A stretch of 64,000 nt of DNA, taken from contig OV884056.1 of NCBI GenBank assembly GCA_930367215.1, positions 198,751,310 to 198,815,309 on the forward strand. The letters run 5' to 3'. Made by a program: the position numbers and the translations under genes. Position 1 is the stretch's first letter. Every line of letters starts with the position of its first letter. Below, in pieces: positions 23,892-34,717 of the stretch. The DNA is from Pollenia angustigena (lineage: Eukaryota; Arthropoda; Insecta; Diptera; Polleniidae). Below the pieces are notes generated by a model, which did no database searches, had not been told where the DNA came from, and saw nothing but the letters and a program-made list of their open reading frames with translations.

Positions 23892-23927
23892 TAATGTCCG
23901 GCTAGATTGGCAAAAAACCCCTATGTG
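23892..23927. repeat. Transib terminal inverted repeat, right
   Basis: Exact reverse complement of 20046-20081, followed at once by the second CGCCG at 23928-23932. Confidence 0.97.
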
Positions 23928-24364
23928 CGCCGACACAATTAAAACGAAAATCGCTTAATTGAGCAAGATGTGCAATAAAGCGATACACCCATGTGTAGAT
24001 AGAAAATAAAATATAACATTTATTTATATAACATAAACATGACTTTCCTGCCGCTAAATAATTTTTTTTACGTTTGTGGAGCAAAAAGACATTAAGTAGA
24101 CGGAAACAATTAACCGAAACATTTGCACTTGTTTTTCGCAATGCGGTCTTATTTTGCGAAATAATAAAGAGGGTGACGTAATTAAAAGGAACTCAACTAA
24201 GCGGGTATTTTTACATAGACAGTTATACTGAATGATTTCGTTCCATGATTTTTAGTTGAATAAAACGGGAAACTCAATTAAGCGGGGCTCAATTAACCGA
24301 ACACAGCTGTATTATCAATTGCCAATTACCAGATTTAACCATTAGTGTGAAAAAAAACCTTTTT

Positions 24365-24950
24365 AAACAAATTAAATAAAATTGTTATTGATAATCTTTC
24401 ATTCTTGACGTGGCTGGGGCTCGAACCCCGGCCGGCAGGTTACCATGACATGTTTCGATTGCAACCACTCAATCTCCTCAGATGGATTTGCCGTCTTACA
24501 CTCGCAGTCATCGACGACTGCTGACGTCAATAGTCAAACATCAATCCTTAAACCAAATTCAAGTTGTGCTGAAAAAGGTCAACAGAAAAGAAAAAGACAA
24601 AATGAAAAAACCAAAAATGTACTTGGACTTCAAGAAAAATTCTTGACAAGAGTACGAAAAAACAGAAGTAAGAAAAAAAAACATGTAAAATCAATTAAAA
24701 TGGATATTCATTCAGGAAAGCAAATTTCGATCTACCAAATGTTAGAATACAATTTGGTCTAAGGATTGATGTTTGACTATTGACGTCAGCAGTCGTCGAT
24801 GGCTGCGAGTGTAAGACGGCAAATCCATCTGAGGAGATTGAGTGGTTGCAATCGAAACATATCATGGTTTCCTGCCGGCCGGAGTTCGAGCCCCAGCCTC
24901 GTCAAGAATGAAAGATTATCAATAACAATTTTAATTAATTTTCCTGTTGT
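24365..24950. mobile_element. Head-to-head pair of tRNA-like SINEs
   Basis: Arms at about 24372-24563 and 24749-24935 are near-perfect inverted copies. Each has a GTTCGAGCCCC/GGGGCTCGAACC B-box-like site, a GATTGATGTTTGACTATTGAC head and a GATTATCAATAAC tail. Head and tail match the SINE in 12741-14088, so this is a second subfamily. A further copy is at about 40680-40932. The A-rich spacer (about 24564-24748) is open in one frame, but that looks like a by-product of base composition. Confidence 0.8.
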
Positions 24951-25060
24951 AAAATTCCTTTCTTCATAAAAATAATTTAATGAAAAATTAAATTTCATGA
25001 ACTTAAGCCTAATTAAAAATATTAAAAATTTGGATTAAAAACCATAAATAGTTCAACAAA

Positions 25061-27042
25061 ATAACCACAATACTAATTATTTAAACAAAACTTTTATAAG
25101 ACATTAGTAGGGGTAATCCCCGGAGTGCTAGTCCTAACAAAAAAAAAAAAAAAAAAAAAAAAATGAATTTTTTCAGTAAAACAGCTTTTAAAGTTGGTTT
25201 TGTTTTTAAAAAAGGCTTTTCTCAATGAAATTCTTTTGAAAAAAACATTAGTCTATTTATTTATAAATAATATTGTAAAAAGCTTTTTCGAAAGGCAAGT
25301 TTTGTGATGGCTATTTTTTGTGAAAAGAGGTTTGTAAAATGCATTTATGAAAGCTTTCAGAAGAAAGTCCGTAACAAATGAGTAAATTCCTGTTAAAAAA
25401 ATTTAAAAAAAAAACATTTAAACTTTTAAGCATTTTTTTTTGAAAAAAAGTGCAAAAAATTAACTTTATCTTTACAATAGCTTTCATATTCAATTTTAAT
25501 AATGTAAACGATGTTTGGCAAAAAGGCATTTACAAATTAAGAATTAAAATGATTGTTAAAATTATTCTTAATACATATTAAAACTTTTCAGGAAAAGTTT
25601 GTGAAAATATATATATAATCTATATTTAAATATTTGCTAAGTAAAATATGTACCTGGATTTGAAGTACTTAGATTTAATTTTACCACAGAACTTTTAATT
25701 ATAATTTAAAGACTTTTTTTCACCTTTAAAGCCAATTCGAACATTATTACCTCTTAAAGTCATTTATGTTTAATAAATATCTCTTAATTGACATTATCTC
25801 TTGCAAACATCAAACATTTTAACCTTCTGAACCTGTACGCATGCGCCATTTACAAACCTTATCTTATTATTCCTGCAGTTTGTGTGGTTAGTTCACACAA
25901 AATCAATTCATATAAAAACCAAAACAAAGAAAAACTCAAAAACAAATTGTGTACTATTTAAAACTTTTACTTAATACGAACATAAACACTATATAATTTA
26001 AAAAATTTACAAACAAAGACCAACAGCAACACCGGCAGCAGCCATTAAAGCGGCAATTAATCAAAGAGCTTTTTAAGGCTTTCAAACAAAACCAAACAAA
26101 ATGTGAAATATGTTCACCTTTACTTTTTTGCATATTGTACCTCTTTGCCTGCCCCTGGAAAAACTGAAAACAATTTAACAAATTTGTTTTTGCTTAACAA
26201 TTGGGGAGAAAAAAATCATGCGTTTTTTTTTTTTTTTGGTAAATATGAGCTGGAATCCCAGGATTTGTGGTAGTGACTAGTGATGTCACCACAAAAAATT
26301 TTATGAAAAAATAACAAGTTGTAAACATTTGATGGCTGAAGGCAGCACTATAAAGAAAAAAACTATAAAACGCTGACTCTACAGGCCATCACATTAGATG
26401 GCAGGCATTCAAAAATCATCATCTACTGCCAGCATCACATGTGTGCTTATCCGAGGCTTTTCCTTTCAAATTTTTTTTTTTTTTACGAAAAATGGAGATA
26501 AAATTAAATGGAAAATTAGCTTTAGTTAAAAATCAATTTAGCAAAATGTTCATTTTCTTAACATTCTTTTTAGTTGATGGGGTTGTTTGTTTAAATATTT
26601 TAAATGGCAAAATTGTAAACTGCCCGCTTGTCCATCTTTCAAATATTTTTATATTTTCCATTTTTTACATTTCATCCTTTTGTGACATTTAAATAAAAGT
26701 TTTTTTTCTTTTTATAAAAACTCACGATTATTTTCTTAACTTCAAGTTGTCTGAAAAGCTCAAAAATGTATTTGGAATCTTTCTTTTGAATGCTTGTCTT
26801 TTGGGGGTTTTCGTTCGATTGCTTATGGATTTTTAAAAGTTGTCAGGATTTGTTGTCAAATTTGTAAAAATGGTTACAAGAAATTAATTTAAATGAATTT
26901 TGTTTTGATACATAGTTGCATTTGATAAAAAAAAAATATATCATTAAGTTTGGAGTAACTTTTAACTGCAAAATAAGTAAATCAAATAATTTACATGCAC
27001 TATTTTGAATATTGGAGATTTAAATTTAAAGTCATAATTACA
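25061..27042. other. No gene recognised; AT-rich DNA
   Basis: Poly-A of about 23 bases at 25139-25163 and poly-T near 26222-26239. Short frames such as 26441-26692 are AT-driven and match no family I know. CAG/AAC-rich words near 26020-26060 are of the kind seen in fly untranslated exons, but no splice evidence supports one. Confidence 0.5.
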
Positions 27043-27205
27043 TAAAACGCAACGCCAAAGAATAACATTGAAAGCAAAATTAAAGTTATTATGCGTTTGA
27101 AATTATAAAAGGCAATGTGAATTTCTGTAGAAAGCAACAACAAAATTACAAAATATTTATGACTTTGTTTTTGCTTTCAATGTAATTCTTTGGCGTTGCG
27201 TTTTA
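27043..27205. mobile_element. 163-bp MITE with ~35-bp inverted arms
   Basis: TAAAACGCAACGCCAAAGAA at the left end is inverted at the right end, and pairing continues through a CATTGAAAGCAAAA block. The interior is short and non-coding. Target duplication not resolved. Confidence 0.8.
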
Positions 27206-27749
27206 CAGAATTAGGGCCTAAGAGAAAAATTTAAAATTAATCTAATAAAATGAAAAAATTAAACTGGAATCTTTCAAACTGTGGACTCATTTTAATAGTA
27301 AAGCTTACTTCCGACTTTTTTGCAAATTATGGCTGACTTCCTAAATGTACTAATACAAAGTTTGTATACAGTTTAACTACTATATTTTAACCATGAACAT
27401 GTACAATGTACCGAAACAATGCAACTATGTGTTCTGCTTATTAAAACGTTTTGAAATGTAAGTGATGCAATGCATAGTATTAAAATAAATCTTTATTGCT
27501 TGCAAATTCAATGTCAAAAATCACAAAGCATCAACTTTAAAACCGATGTTCTGATTGCTTTTTTGCTGCGTTACTAATACATACTAACCATTGATGTCTT
27601 GGAAGAGTTTGCATTGCATATATATTGTACTGCGGCGTAATGAAACATTATACTTTGTTCTTATACAAAGTATTTGACGTTTTTGAAGTCAGCCTATATA
27701 ATGCTGCATACTTCTTGGATTTTCGCTTTAAAACTACATACATCTGTTA

Positions 27750-28685
27750 CAGGGTTGTCAGATTTTTTTGAGCTCCATCGCCAAACCGGATGTCAGAAAT
27801 CGCCAAACGTGAATTTTGTTCAGTTTTCGAAATCTTTTTTTTTTTTTAATTAAATTTTGCATACAAAAAAAGCTGATATAATATTGCAGTCAAAAATCGC
27901 CAAAAGCTGAGTAAAAATACAAAAATATCGCCGAAAGTAAATTTTGTTTAGTAACTGTTATTTTTTTTTTTTAATAACATAAAATGTAGACAAATTTTCG
28001 TTTTTTGTTCGACAGGTTTTAGTTTCCACTGCAGTTTTTTAAACCTTGGAATTAAAAAGTGACTGAATAATTGACTTAAAATGATAGTCTGTGTTTATAC
28101 TGCTCATGTCTTATTGACAAGATTCGTCCTTTTTCTTCTTTGAACATTTATTGGCGTTCAAATGATTCATGTCATGTTGACGCCATGTTTTTTATTTTGT
28201 TTTATTTGATATTGAAAACAAAAACAAAATTAAGCAACGAATAAAAAAGCGAAACGTAAAGACAGTACATGCATCTGTGTACTCGTTTCTTTCCCCCTCG
28301 TCCCTCTCGCCTATAAAGTAGCAATCTTGTCAATAAGACATGAGCCGTATGAACACAGACATAATTAAACAAAAATCATGTGAAAAAAATTAGCAAGATT
28401 TTTTTTAACTAGTAATGATAACAAAAAAGGACAAACTGCTTAAAAATCTATAAGTATGTGTGTATTTATTTATATATATTTAGCTGGAGCGGCCTAACTC
28501 CGCTTATGTAAATAAAAGTGCAAATTTTTTATTTCAAAATCGCTGAAATAATATGAATGGTAAAAATAGCCAAGTAAATCGCCAGTTATATCAAAAATCG
28601 CCAGTCGCCAAATGGAAAATCCCATCGCCAAACACGTTTCAAAATCGCCACGTTTGGCGAGAAATCGCCATATCTGACAGCCCTG
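27750..28685. mobile_element. hAT-like non-autonomous element (936 bp)
   Basis: Ends CAGGGTTGTCAGAT and ATCTGACAGCCCTG (one mismatch in 14). Flanks are ATCTGTTA and CATCTGTA, a probable slightly eroded 8-bp duplication. TCGCCAAA-type words repeat inside near both ends. Related CAGGG-TG-CAG ends occur at 57228, 63638 and about 40933. Another inverted-repeat element lies inside (28087-28360). Confidence 0.8.
28087..28360. mobile_element. Inverted-repeat element nested in the hAT-like element
   Basis: About 38-bp arms: GTCTGTGTTTATACTGCTCA at the left pairs with the right end, two mismatches, and both continue through TGTCTTATTGACAAGATT. The interior lacks the TCGCCAAA words of its host element. 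Confidence 0.8.
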
Positions 28686-30429
28686 CATCTGTATGTATAT
28701 GCATATTCATTTTCAAGAGATCATAGAAAATCTAAATCAATCTAAAAAATTTAAGAGAATATGAAAATTAAAACCTGTTAAAGCTGTTATGATACTTGCT
28801 ATTTTTTGTATTTTTTCTATATTGGAGAACAGTGCAAATATATTTGCGTAGGAAAACTGACTAAGTATAAAGAGTATGATTATATCATAAAAAATCTTAA
28901 AAATGCAAACAAATATACATGTGTTATCGATAAATAATCTAAGACTGTCAAAAAAAATACAAAATTTTTTAACTTAAAATTGACATTTCCAGATTAATTG
29001 TTAGCACTGTTGCCAATTTTTTTAATTTTTGATCGAAAGAAACGGTTTTTAACTTTTTTTTTTTTGCGATTTTAAGCTTTTATTACGGTTTTTTGTGGGG
29101 AAAAAACGTGGGCAGTATTGTTTGTTTTGTTTACATTTTATCAAATTGTATTTCTTGTTCTTTCTCGCATTTGTTGTTTCATTCAGTCAATCCTAAAAAA
29201 ATCCAATACAAAAAATAGCAAGTATCATAACACCTTAAACTTTTGTAGTCTGAAATAGTTATACCTATTTTTAGGCTTTTTTAAAATTTAGTTTTATTTG
29301 TTTTTAGAGGGCGCCTTAATTACAAAAGAAATTGTAAACAATTACAATGAGAAAAACTGAAGGCTTTTAAGCTTCTATTTTTGTACAGAAAATTACTTAT
29401 TGTTAGGCTAATTACATTTTTCTAAAACTCTGCATACTTTTTGGGATATCTTCATGCGAAAACGAATTTTGTAATCAACTTTGAGAAGATCAAAGTAAGT
29501 AGAAGGTTAACAACTTATATAAGAAATAAAAAAGAGTTTATCAGGTATGTGATGGAAATCGATTTTAAGAACGAAACGATTTGAAACCGAAAATATCGTT
29601 TTCAGTATCTTTTAAAATGGATTTTAAATTCATATTCCTTTTATTTTCAGTCTTTATTCTTTAAAATTTTTTATTATATACGTTAACTGAAGTGTATTCT
29701 GAACGAAAATTTAAGACTATAATTCAGAAATGGATTTTAAAATCCTTCGAAATTCATCACACCTTCTAAAAACGTTCGTTTTGAAATCGATCGATTTTCA
29801 TCACAATCCTGTATAACTAGCATTTGTTAAAAATCAGTTTTTTTGGCAAGTATTGCCTACTTTAATTTTTTTGCAACACTTAACAAACTCTATACAATTT
29901 TGAACTAATGAAAAGATCGGGAATTTGTTAAGGTTCTGTTTCTTAAAAAACTATTGCCTAACTTTAGGTTCTAGGCGGCATACTTTTCAAGGCTTATCTT
30001 TTGCTCAAATAAATTGTACGCCAAATTAAGGAAGGAACAATAATAACAATTTTCTAAAAAGTGGATTTACAATGGTTTGAATTTTATTGAAAATTTGTAT
30101 GATCGGGATTGCGATTAAAATTTATTTTGTTAATCGCGATTATTAGTCGAACTTTTTTTTATTTTTTATTCTTATTAATATTGTATAATACAATAAATAA
30201 TATAAATTGGGAGTGCTTGCAACTATGGCCTTCGACTCCAATGGTTAAATACTATGACCATATTTACATTATGCAATTAATGGCGCAACTTTCGCATGCA
30301 ACTTTTTGTTTGTTAGCAAGAGGAGTAGGGAAGAAAACGGGGTTGAAAAAATTTAAAAAATGCATGAAAAAATGTAAATGTAAATGTGAAAAGAGTTTCG
30401 TAGCAACTTCTTTAAAAGAAAATAGAAAA
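28686..30429. other. No gene recognised; AT-rich DNA
   Basis: Contains ATCGATTTTCATCAC-like words near 29550-29810 and short AT-driven frames (for example 30109-30447) without a recognisable domain. Confidence 0.5.
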
Positions 30430-31341
30430 AACAAGTTAGAGTGCTAAATTCGGCTATGCCGAATCTTTGATACCCTCCACCGACAGTTCGAATGTTTAAG
30501 GAGTAAAATCTGTATGATGTTATTATTATCTTAAACTGTGACGATTTGTTATTAATTATGGTTTTAGGCGACTAAACTGTTTTCCGGTAGTAGGGTTTAT
30601 ATGGGGCCTAGGGTAAATTATGGACCGATCATCACGAAATTTCACAGCGTCATTTCTAGTACTTCAAAACTGTGACGTACCAATTTCTGTTATGATAGCA
30701 TTATTAATTATGGTTTTAGGTGTACTAAACTGTTTTCCGGGAGTAGGGTTGCTATGGGGCCTAAGGTAAATTATGGACCGATCGTCACGAAATTTCACAG
30801 TGTTATTTCTAGTCCTAAAGAACTTTGACGCACCAAATTTTGTTACGCTAGCGTTATTTTTTTACGGTTTTAGGCGTACTAAACTGTTTTCCTGGAGTGT
30901 TGTTTATATGGGCTTAGGGTAAATTATGGACAGATCATCACGAAATTTAACAGCGTGATTTCCAGTCAAATAAAACAGATTTTTTGCAAAATCTTATCTC
31001 ATTCCGTGCCTTGTTCCAGCATTTATGTTATATTTTGTAACAAAATTATCAATTTTTTTAGGTGGTGGTTCCACATTTTGATTCATAGCTCTGGTCCTAC
31101 TGAACCGATTTTGCTGGATTTCAATTTTGCACCAAGTTTGTTCATTTCTTTTGAGTTGTTCGAAAGTGAGCGTGTTTTCAACAGACGGACAGACAGACGG
31201 ACATGGCTAAATCGACTTAAAATTACTCAAGGACCCAGAATATATATACTTTGTGGTCTGAGATGAATAATAAAAAAGTTTCACACGGAATGACAAACTT
31301 TATATACCCTCTTCACAACTAATTGTGGTGGAGGGTATAAA
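30430..31341. repeat. Dispersed fly-type repeat with internal ~153-bp tandem units
   Basis: The left end holds the palindrome ATTCGGCTATGCCGAAT followed by GATACCCTCCACC. The right end holds GGTGGAGGGTATAAAA. Inside, GTTTTAGGCG(T)ACTAAACTG recurs at 30561, 30713 and 30867 with GGTAAATTATGGACCGATCATC after each, so three diverged units. A GACGGACAGACAGACGGACA block sits near 31183-31203. Common in higher-fly genomes as I recall; class not assigned. Confidence 0.7.
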
Positions 31342-31380
31342 AACTCGGCGATAATTGCATAGCTTAAATGCGGTCTATAT

Positions 31381-31611
31381 CTGTGGCGTTTTGACAAAAC
31401 AAAAAGTGGAAACAAATTTTGTTAATCATACGAATTTTCATTCAAAAAACATTTTTGTTTACGTTTTTAAAATTTTGTATTATTACCGAGATTTTGCTTT
31501 CATTTTGGTTTATTTTAATTTTGAACAAAAATTATTTTTTCGCCGATTTTTTTTTTTTTAACTTTTTTACTATCTTATCTCGACTTAAGATGTTTTGTCA
31601 AAATTCCACAG
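31381..31611. mobile_element. 231-bp MITE, family with 59314-59513
   Basis: The left end CTGTGGCGTTTTGACAAAAC pairs with the right end GTTTTGTCAAAATTCCACAG. The copy at 59314-59513 has the same ends and the same TACAAATTTTCATTCAAAAA-type interior. Non-coding. Confidence 0.8.
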
Positions 31612-31799
31612 ATATGTATTCTAGATACTTATTTACATATTGTTTAATAAATTACATTTTTTTATAAAGTTAAGAATTTTAGAGATGTTGTTTTGGCTTG
31701 GGTTCTTCAGGCTGGAAAGGGTCGTTTCAAAAATAATCGAACTTTTATTTTTTTCATTGTGGAACAAAATTGCTTGTTTGATTGTGCCTTATAACCGCA

Positions 31800-33060
31800 T
31801 AAACCGCTGAAATTTTAGGTGGGCGTGGTACTTCCCATACAAAGACAATACAAATTAATGTCTATCTGGAGATCGGCAAGAGCTTAAGTTGCCAAATTTA
31901 GTTCATTTGCTTTCGTTAGTAATACACAACATCTCACAAAATTTCGGATTGGAGAAGTGGGCGACGCACAATATATATTAATTTATATATGGAGAATACA
32001 AAACATCTCATAAAAATTGGGCTGGATTGCAGAAGTGGATTGGAGAAGTGTAGTACATTTAAAGTAATTAATAAAAAATATGATGATGAAAATATTTTTT
32101 TGGTTTGTTAAAAAAGTTCACGCGGGGATCGGGTTTGAAACAACCATTTTTATCTCAGGGAAATTTTAAAAAATATACACCTGATATTTGTTTATTTTCC
32201 TATACGTATAACTTCAATACTATTTTGGAATTTATCCACAGCTTTAGATTTAAAACTTTTCCTACGGTTTAGAATTCATCGCGGCTTAAAATTTCTGGGA
32301 AGGTTTTAGAAATTTGCTTCCCTGGAGTTTTTCATGAGGTTTTTTTCGCAAAACTAAAACATACTAAAACATTCTTAGCCACTCCTTATGACAAAAATTA
32401 GGTTGTAGCCCTAGTGGACAGCTCTTATACAACAATATTATAAAGTAAAAAAGAGTAAAAGTTTTCAAATTAGGTACAAGCATATTGGTTATCAATACAC
32501 AACAAACAAATGTGGTGGGTCCTGAGAAGAGGGGATGACACAAAACGGATTTATTTAAATCTTAAGAACGGTTAAAGATGAAGTGTCCAATTTTGGTTCA
32601 CATAGCTGGGTTATCAATACGAAACATCTGTCAAAAAAGAAGGTGGGAGTGGATAAGTGGGCGTTGTTCCTCGCATTCAAAGACTGTAGTGTATCTAAAG
32701 AACGGTAACAGCTTAAGTTTCCGAATTTGGTACAAATAGCTTAGTAATCAATAGCAACATGAGTCAAAAAGTAGGCTGAATTATATAAGTGGGCGTGGTG
32801 CAAAATAAAATTCCATATATCTGAAAAACGGAAGTGTAAAATTGCCCATATTTGGTACATGCAAATGGAATGGTTATGAATATTCAGTAAAAAATGTGAG
32901 GGATTGGAGAAGTGAGCGTGGCGCAAACTAGAATTTTGTACGACAATGGCAACAGTTACAACTTACAAATTTGGGACAGATAGCTTCGCAATAAATACAC
33001 AACATCTGTTAAAAAGTGGGCTTTATTATAGACGCAGGCGGGGAACCGACAACACAAAGG
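31800..33060. repeat. Highly diverged tandem repeats with GTGGGCGTGG motif
   Basis: Units of roughly 100-130 bp share AACAGCTTAAGTTNCCAAAT, AATACACAACATCT and GGAGAAGTGGGCGTGG. Copies are seen near 31860-31970, 32600-32670, 32700-32800, 32870-32930 and 32950-33050. No coding function is visible. Confidence 0.6.
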
Positions 33061-33559
33061 GCACATAGATTGCTATATAACTAGAGCGAAGCCATCTGGT
33101 TTAATCTAGTTGCTTTTAAAGGATAATTGAAACACAGCCGCGAATAACGTTGTAAAAGCTACTATTTGCAAAAACTGTTTTTTTTTTGCAGATAACCGTT
33201 AAGATTATTCTCGTTCACTGTTTAAACCTCAAATCACCCAAAAGTATGCAAAATTATGTCAGCTAGTGGAAGAACGTTGTAAGTTACTTAAAAATGATAC
33301 AAAGTAAATGGTTTTAAACGTGGAATAACGTTTTAAAAGCCACCAGTCATGATGCTTTGCGTAGTGGAAGAACGTTTTAAATGGCATCGTGATTGTAGAT
33401 ATGAAACGTTTTTCCACTAAAAAAAAAAGTTATAAACTGTAAAATTTCATGAAATTTAAGTTTTAAATTTCTTGATTTTTTGCATAAAAATTTTTTAATA
33501 ATCTAAAAAAAAAAATAAAAAATTAATAATCTTGCCTGTTAAAAAAGTTTTTTTGCTCT

Positions 33560-34680
33560 CCTTTTTTTCTTTATTTATTTATTGAATCTTCATATATTAA
33601 ATATGAACTAACAATAGTTAATCAAATCTTAACCTAATGCTTTATTTTATGTCCTGCCATTGCCAGACAAAAATTTTCTTCATCACGGGTTCTGTTCACA
33701 TATGTAGGTGTTTATCGCTCATCTTAATGGATAAGTGCTGCAGTGTCTCTTCTTCTTAAGCGAGAGTGGCCGCTATCATTTAAAATATTTCGAGCTAGTG
33801 GATTTGGGTGCAACTCTAGCCTTTTCAAATATTTCACCGCATACTTCGTAATAATATTCCTTACCAGTGGCACATTGAGATCCTTGTGGATATTTGAGTT
33901 TTTAACATACCAAGGGGCAGCTGTAATTATTCGAAGAAGTTTATTTTGGCGCCTTTGAATTTTTTCGATATTTGAGGCCGAGGCAGTGCCCCACAGTTGA
34001 ATACCGTAGCACCATATTGGCTTTAAAATAGCGTTGTAAAGTAGTAGTTTGCAATCGAGACTAAGAACAGAATTTCTTCCAATAAGCCAGTTAATTTGAA
34101 TTGATTTTAGTTTCATTTGGGTTAATTTTGCTTCTATATGGCATTTCCATGTTAAACGCCGATCTAGATGAATACCGAGATATTTGACATGCGATTGTTG
34201 AGGCACTAGTTGATTGTCGATTTTAATAGGGGGGCATGTTTCCCGACGCAAGGTGAATGTTATATGTACGCATTTTTGCTCATTGACCTTTATTCTCCAT
34301 TTTTTTAACCACAGTTCTAGTTGAAATATATGATCCTGCAGGTATCGAGATGCTTCACGACTGTTCTCGTGTACGCTTAGAAAAGCTGTATCATCAGCAA
34401 AAGTTGAGGTTAGGGTGAAATTTTATGTTGGCATGTCCGGGGTATATATAAGGTAAAAAAGAGGGCCCAGGATGCTTCCCTGGGGGACTCCAGCTTCAAT
34501 TGGCTGAGGAGAACTTAAAAAATCACCTTCTTTAATAATAAATTTTCGACCGACCAGGTAGCTTTCTAACAGCTTGTGTGTATTAACCGGTAGGTTTAGC
34601 TTCAATTTATGTAACAAGCCTACATGCCAGACTTTGTCAAAGGCTTGGGAAAATCAATGCTCTCCAGAAAAAAATTATTT
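33560..34680 (-). mobile_element. 5'-truncated Jockey-like non-LTR retrotransposon
   Basis: Minus-strand LINE fragment: the 3' part of a reverse transcriptase, a stop, about 160 bp of 3' untranslated region, and a T-rich (A-rich on its own strand) end near 33560. The 5' end stops inside the reverse transcriptase near 34680, as expected from incomplete reverse transcription. Boundaries are approximate. Confidence 0.8.
33724..34680 (-). pseudogene. Reverse transcriptase fragment (Jockey-like), broken
   Basis: Remnant of a LINE reverse transcriptase, which would copy the element's RNA into a chromosomal nick. Reading from 34680 downward: motif A region (SQAFDKVW) near 34640, GVPQGSILGP near 34475, the catalytic FADD near 34390-34402, then KYLGIHLDRRLTW and LLYNAILKPIWCYGIQLWG, typical of the Jockey group C-terminus. 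It ends at a normal stop at 33724. Damage: an apparent one-base deletion just before the motif A residues (about 34655) and a TAA at 34423-34425 between GPLFYL and FADD. The frame is otherwise open on both sides of that stop. The endonuclease and ORF1 are absent. Confidence 0.88.
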
Positions 34681-34717
34681 TATAACTTAAAACGTTATTC
34701 GCGGATGTGCTTCAATT

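Larger units (their letters stand above)
20046..23927 (-). mobile_element. Complete Transib DNA transposon (3,882 bp)
   Basis: The element begins CACATAGGGGTTTTTTGCCA and ends with the exact reverse complement; the two termini match perfectly for 36 bp (20046-20081 and 23892-23927). It is flanked by a 5-bp CGCCG duplication. It contains a single long, uninterrupted transposase gene on the minus strand (20732-22768). Between the gene's 5' side and the right terminus lie two 213-bp direct repeats. Perfect TIRs, a perfect target duplication and an intact frame indicate a recent insertion. No second gene, such as a RAG2-like partner, is present. Confidence 0.95.
19949..24309. mobile_element. Pogo-like MITE (~470 bp) split by the Transib insertion
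   Basis: The left end CAGTTATTTCCGCTTAATTG and the reverse complement of the right end CAGCTGTGTTCGGTTAATTG match at 15 of 20 positions and are flanked by TA (19947-19948 and 24310-24311). CGCTTAATTGAG and its complement recur near both ends and inside. The Transib occupies 20046-23927. Removing it and one CGCCG leaves about 474 bp of continuous host element. Confidence 0.7.
33125..34717. mobile_element. Inverted-repeat element carrying an inserted LINE
   Basis: The left arm 33125-33151 and right arm 34691-34717 match in inverted orientation at 25 of 27 positions (core CCGCGAATAACGTT). TGGAAGAACGTTTTAAA and TGGAATAACGTTTTAAAAG words repeat in the left part (33270-33420). The right part is only about 35 bp because a LINE fills most of it. 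Superfamily not assigned. Confidence 0.65.

Noticed and set aside
24445..24762. 105-codon plus-strand frame with Lys-rich C-terminal part
   Set aside because: It runs from one arm of the inverted SINE pair into an A-rich spacer, with no independent evidence of coding.
26441..26692. 83-codon frame with possible membrane segments
   Set aside because: Phe/Leu/Ile content follows from T-richness; no codon-bias or homology signal.
30109..30447. 112-codon frame with hydrophobic start and Cys/Lys-rich end
   Set aside because: AT-driven hydrophobic stretch running into the edge of a dispersed repeat; not convincing as a secreted peptide.
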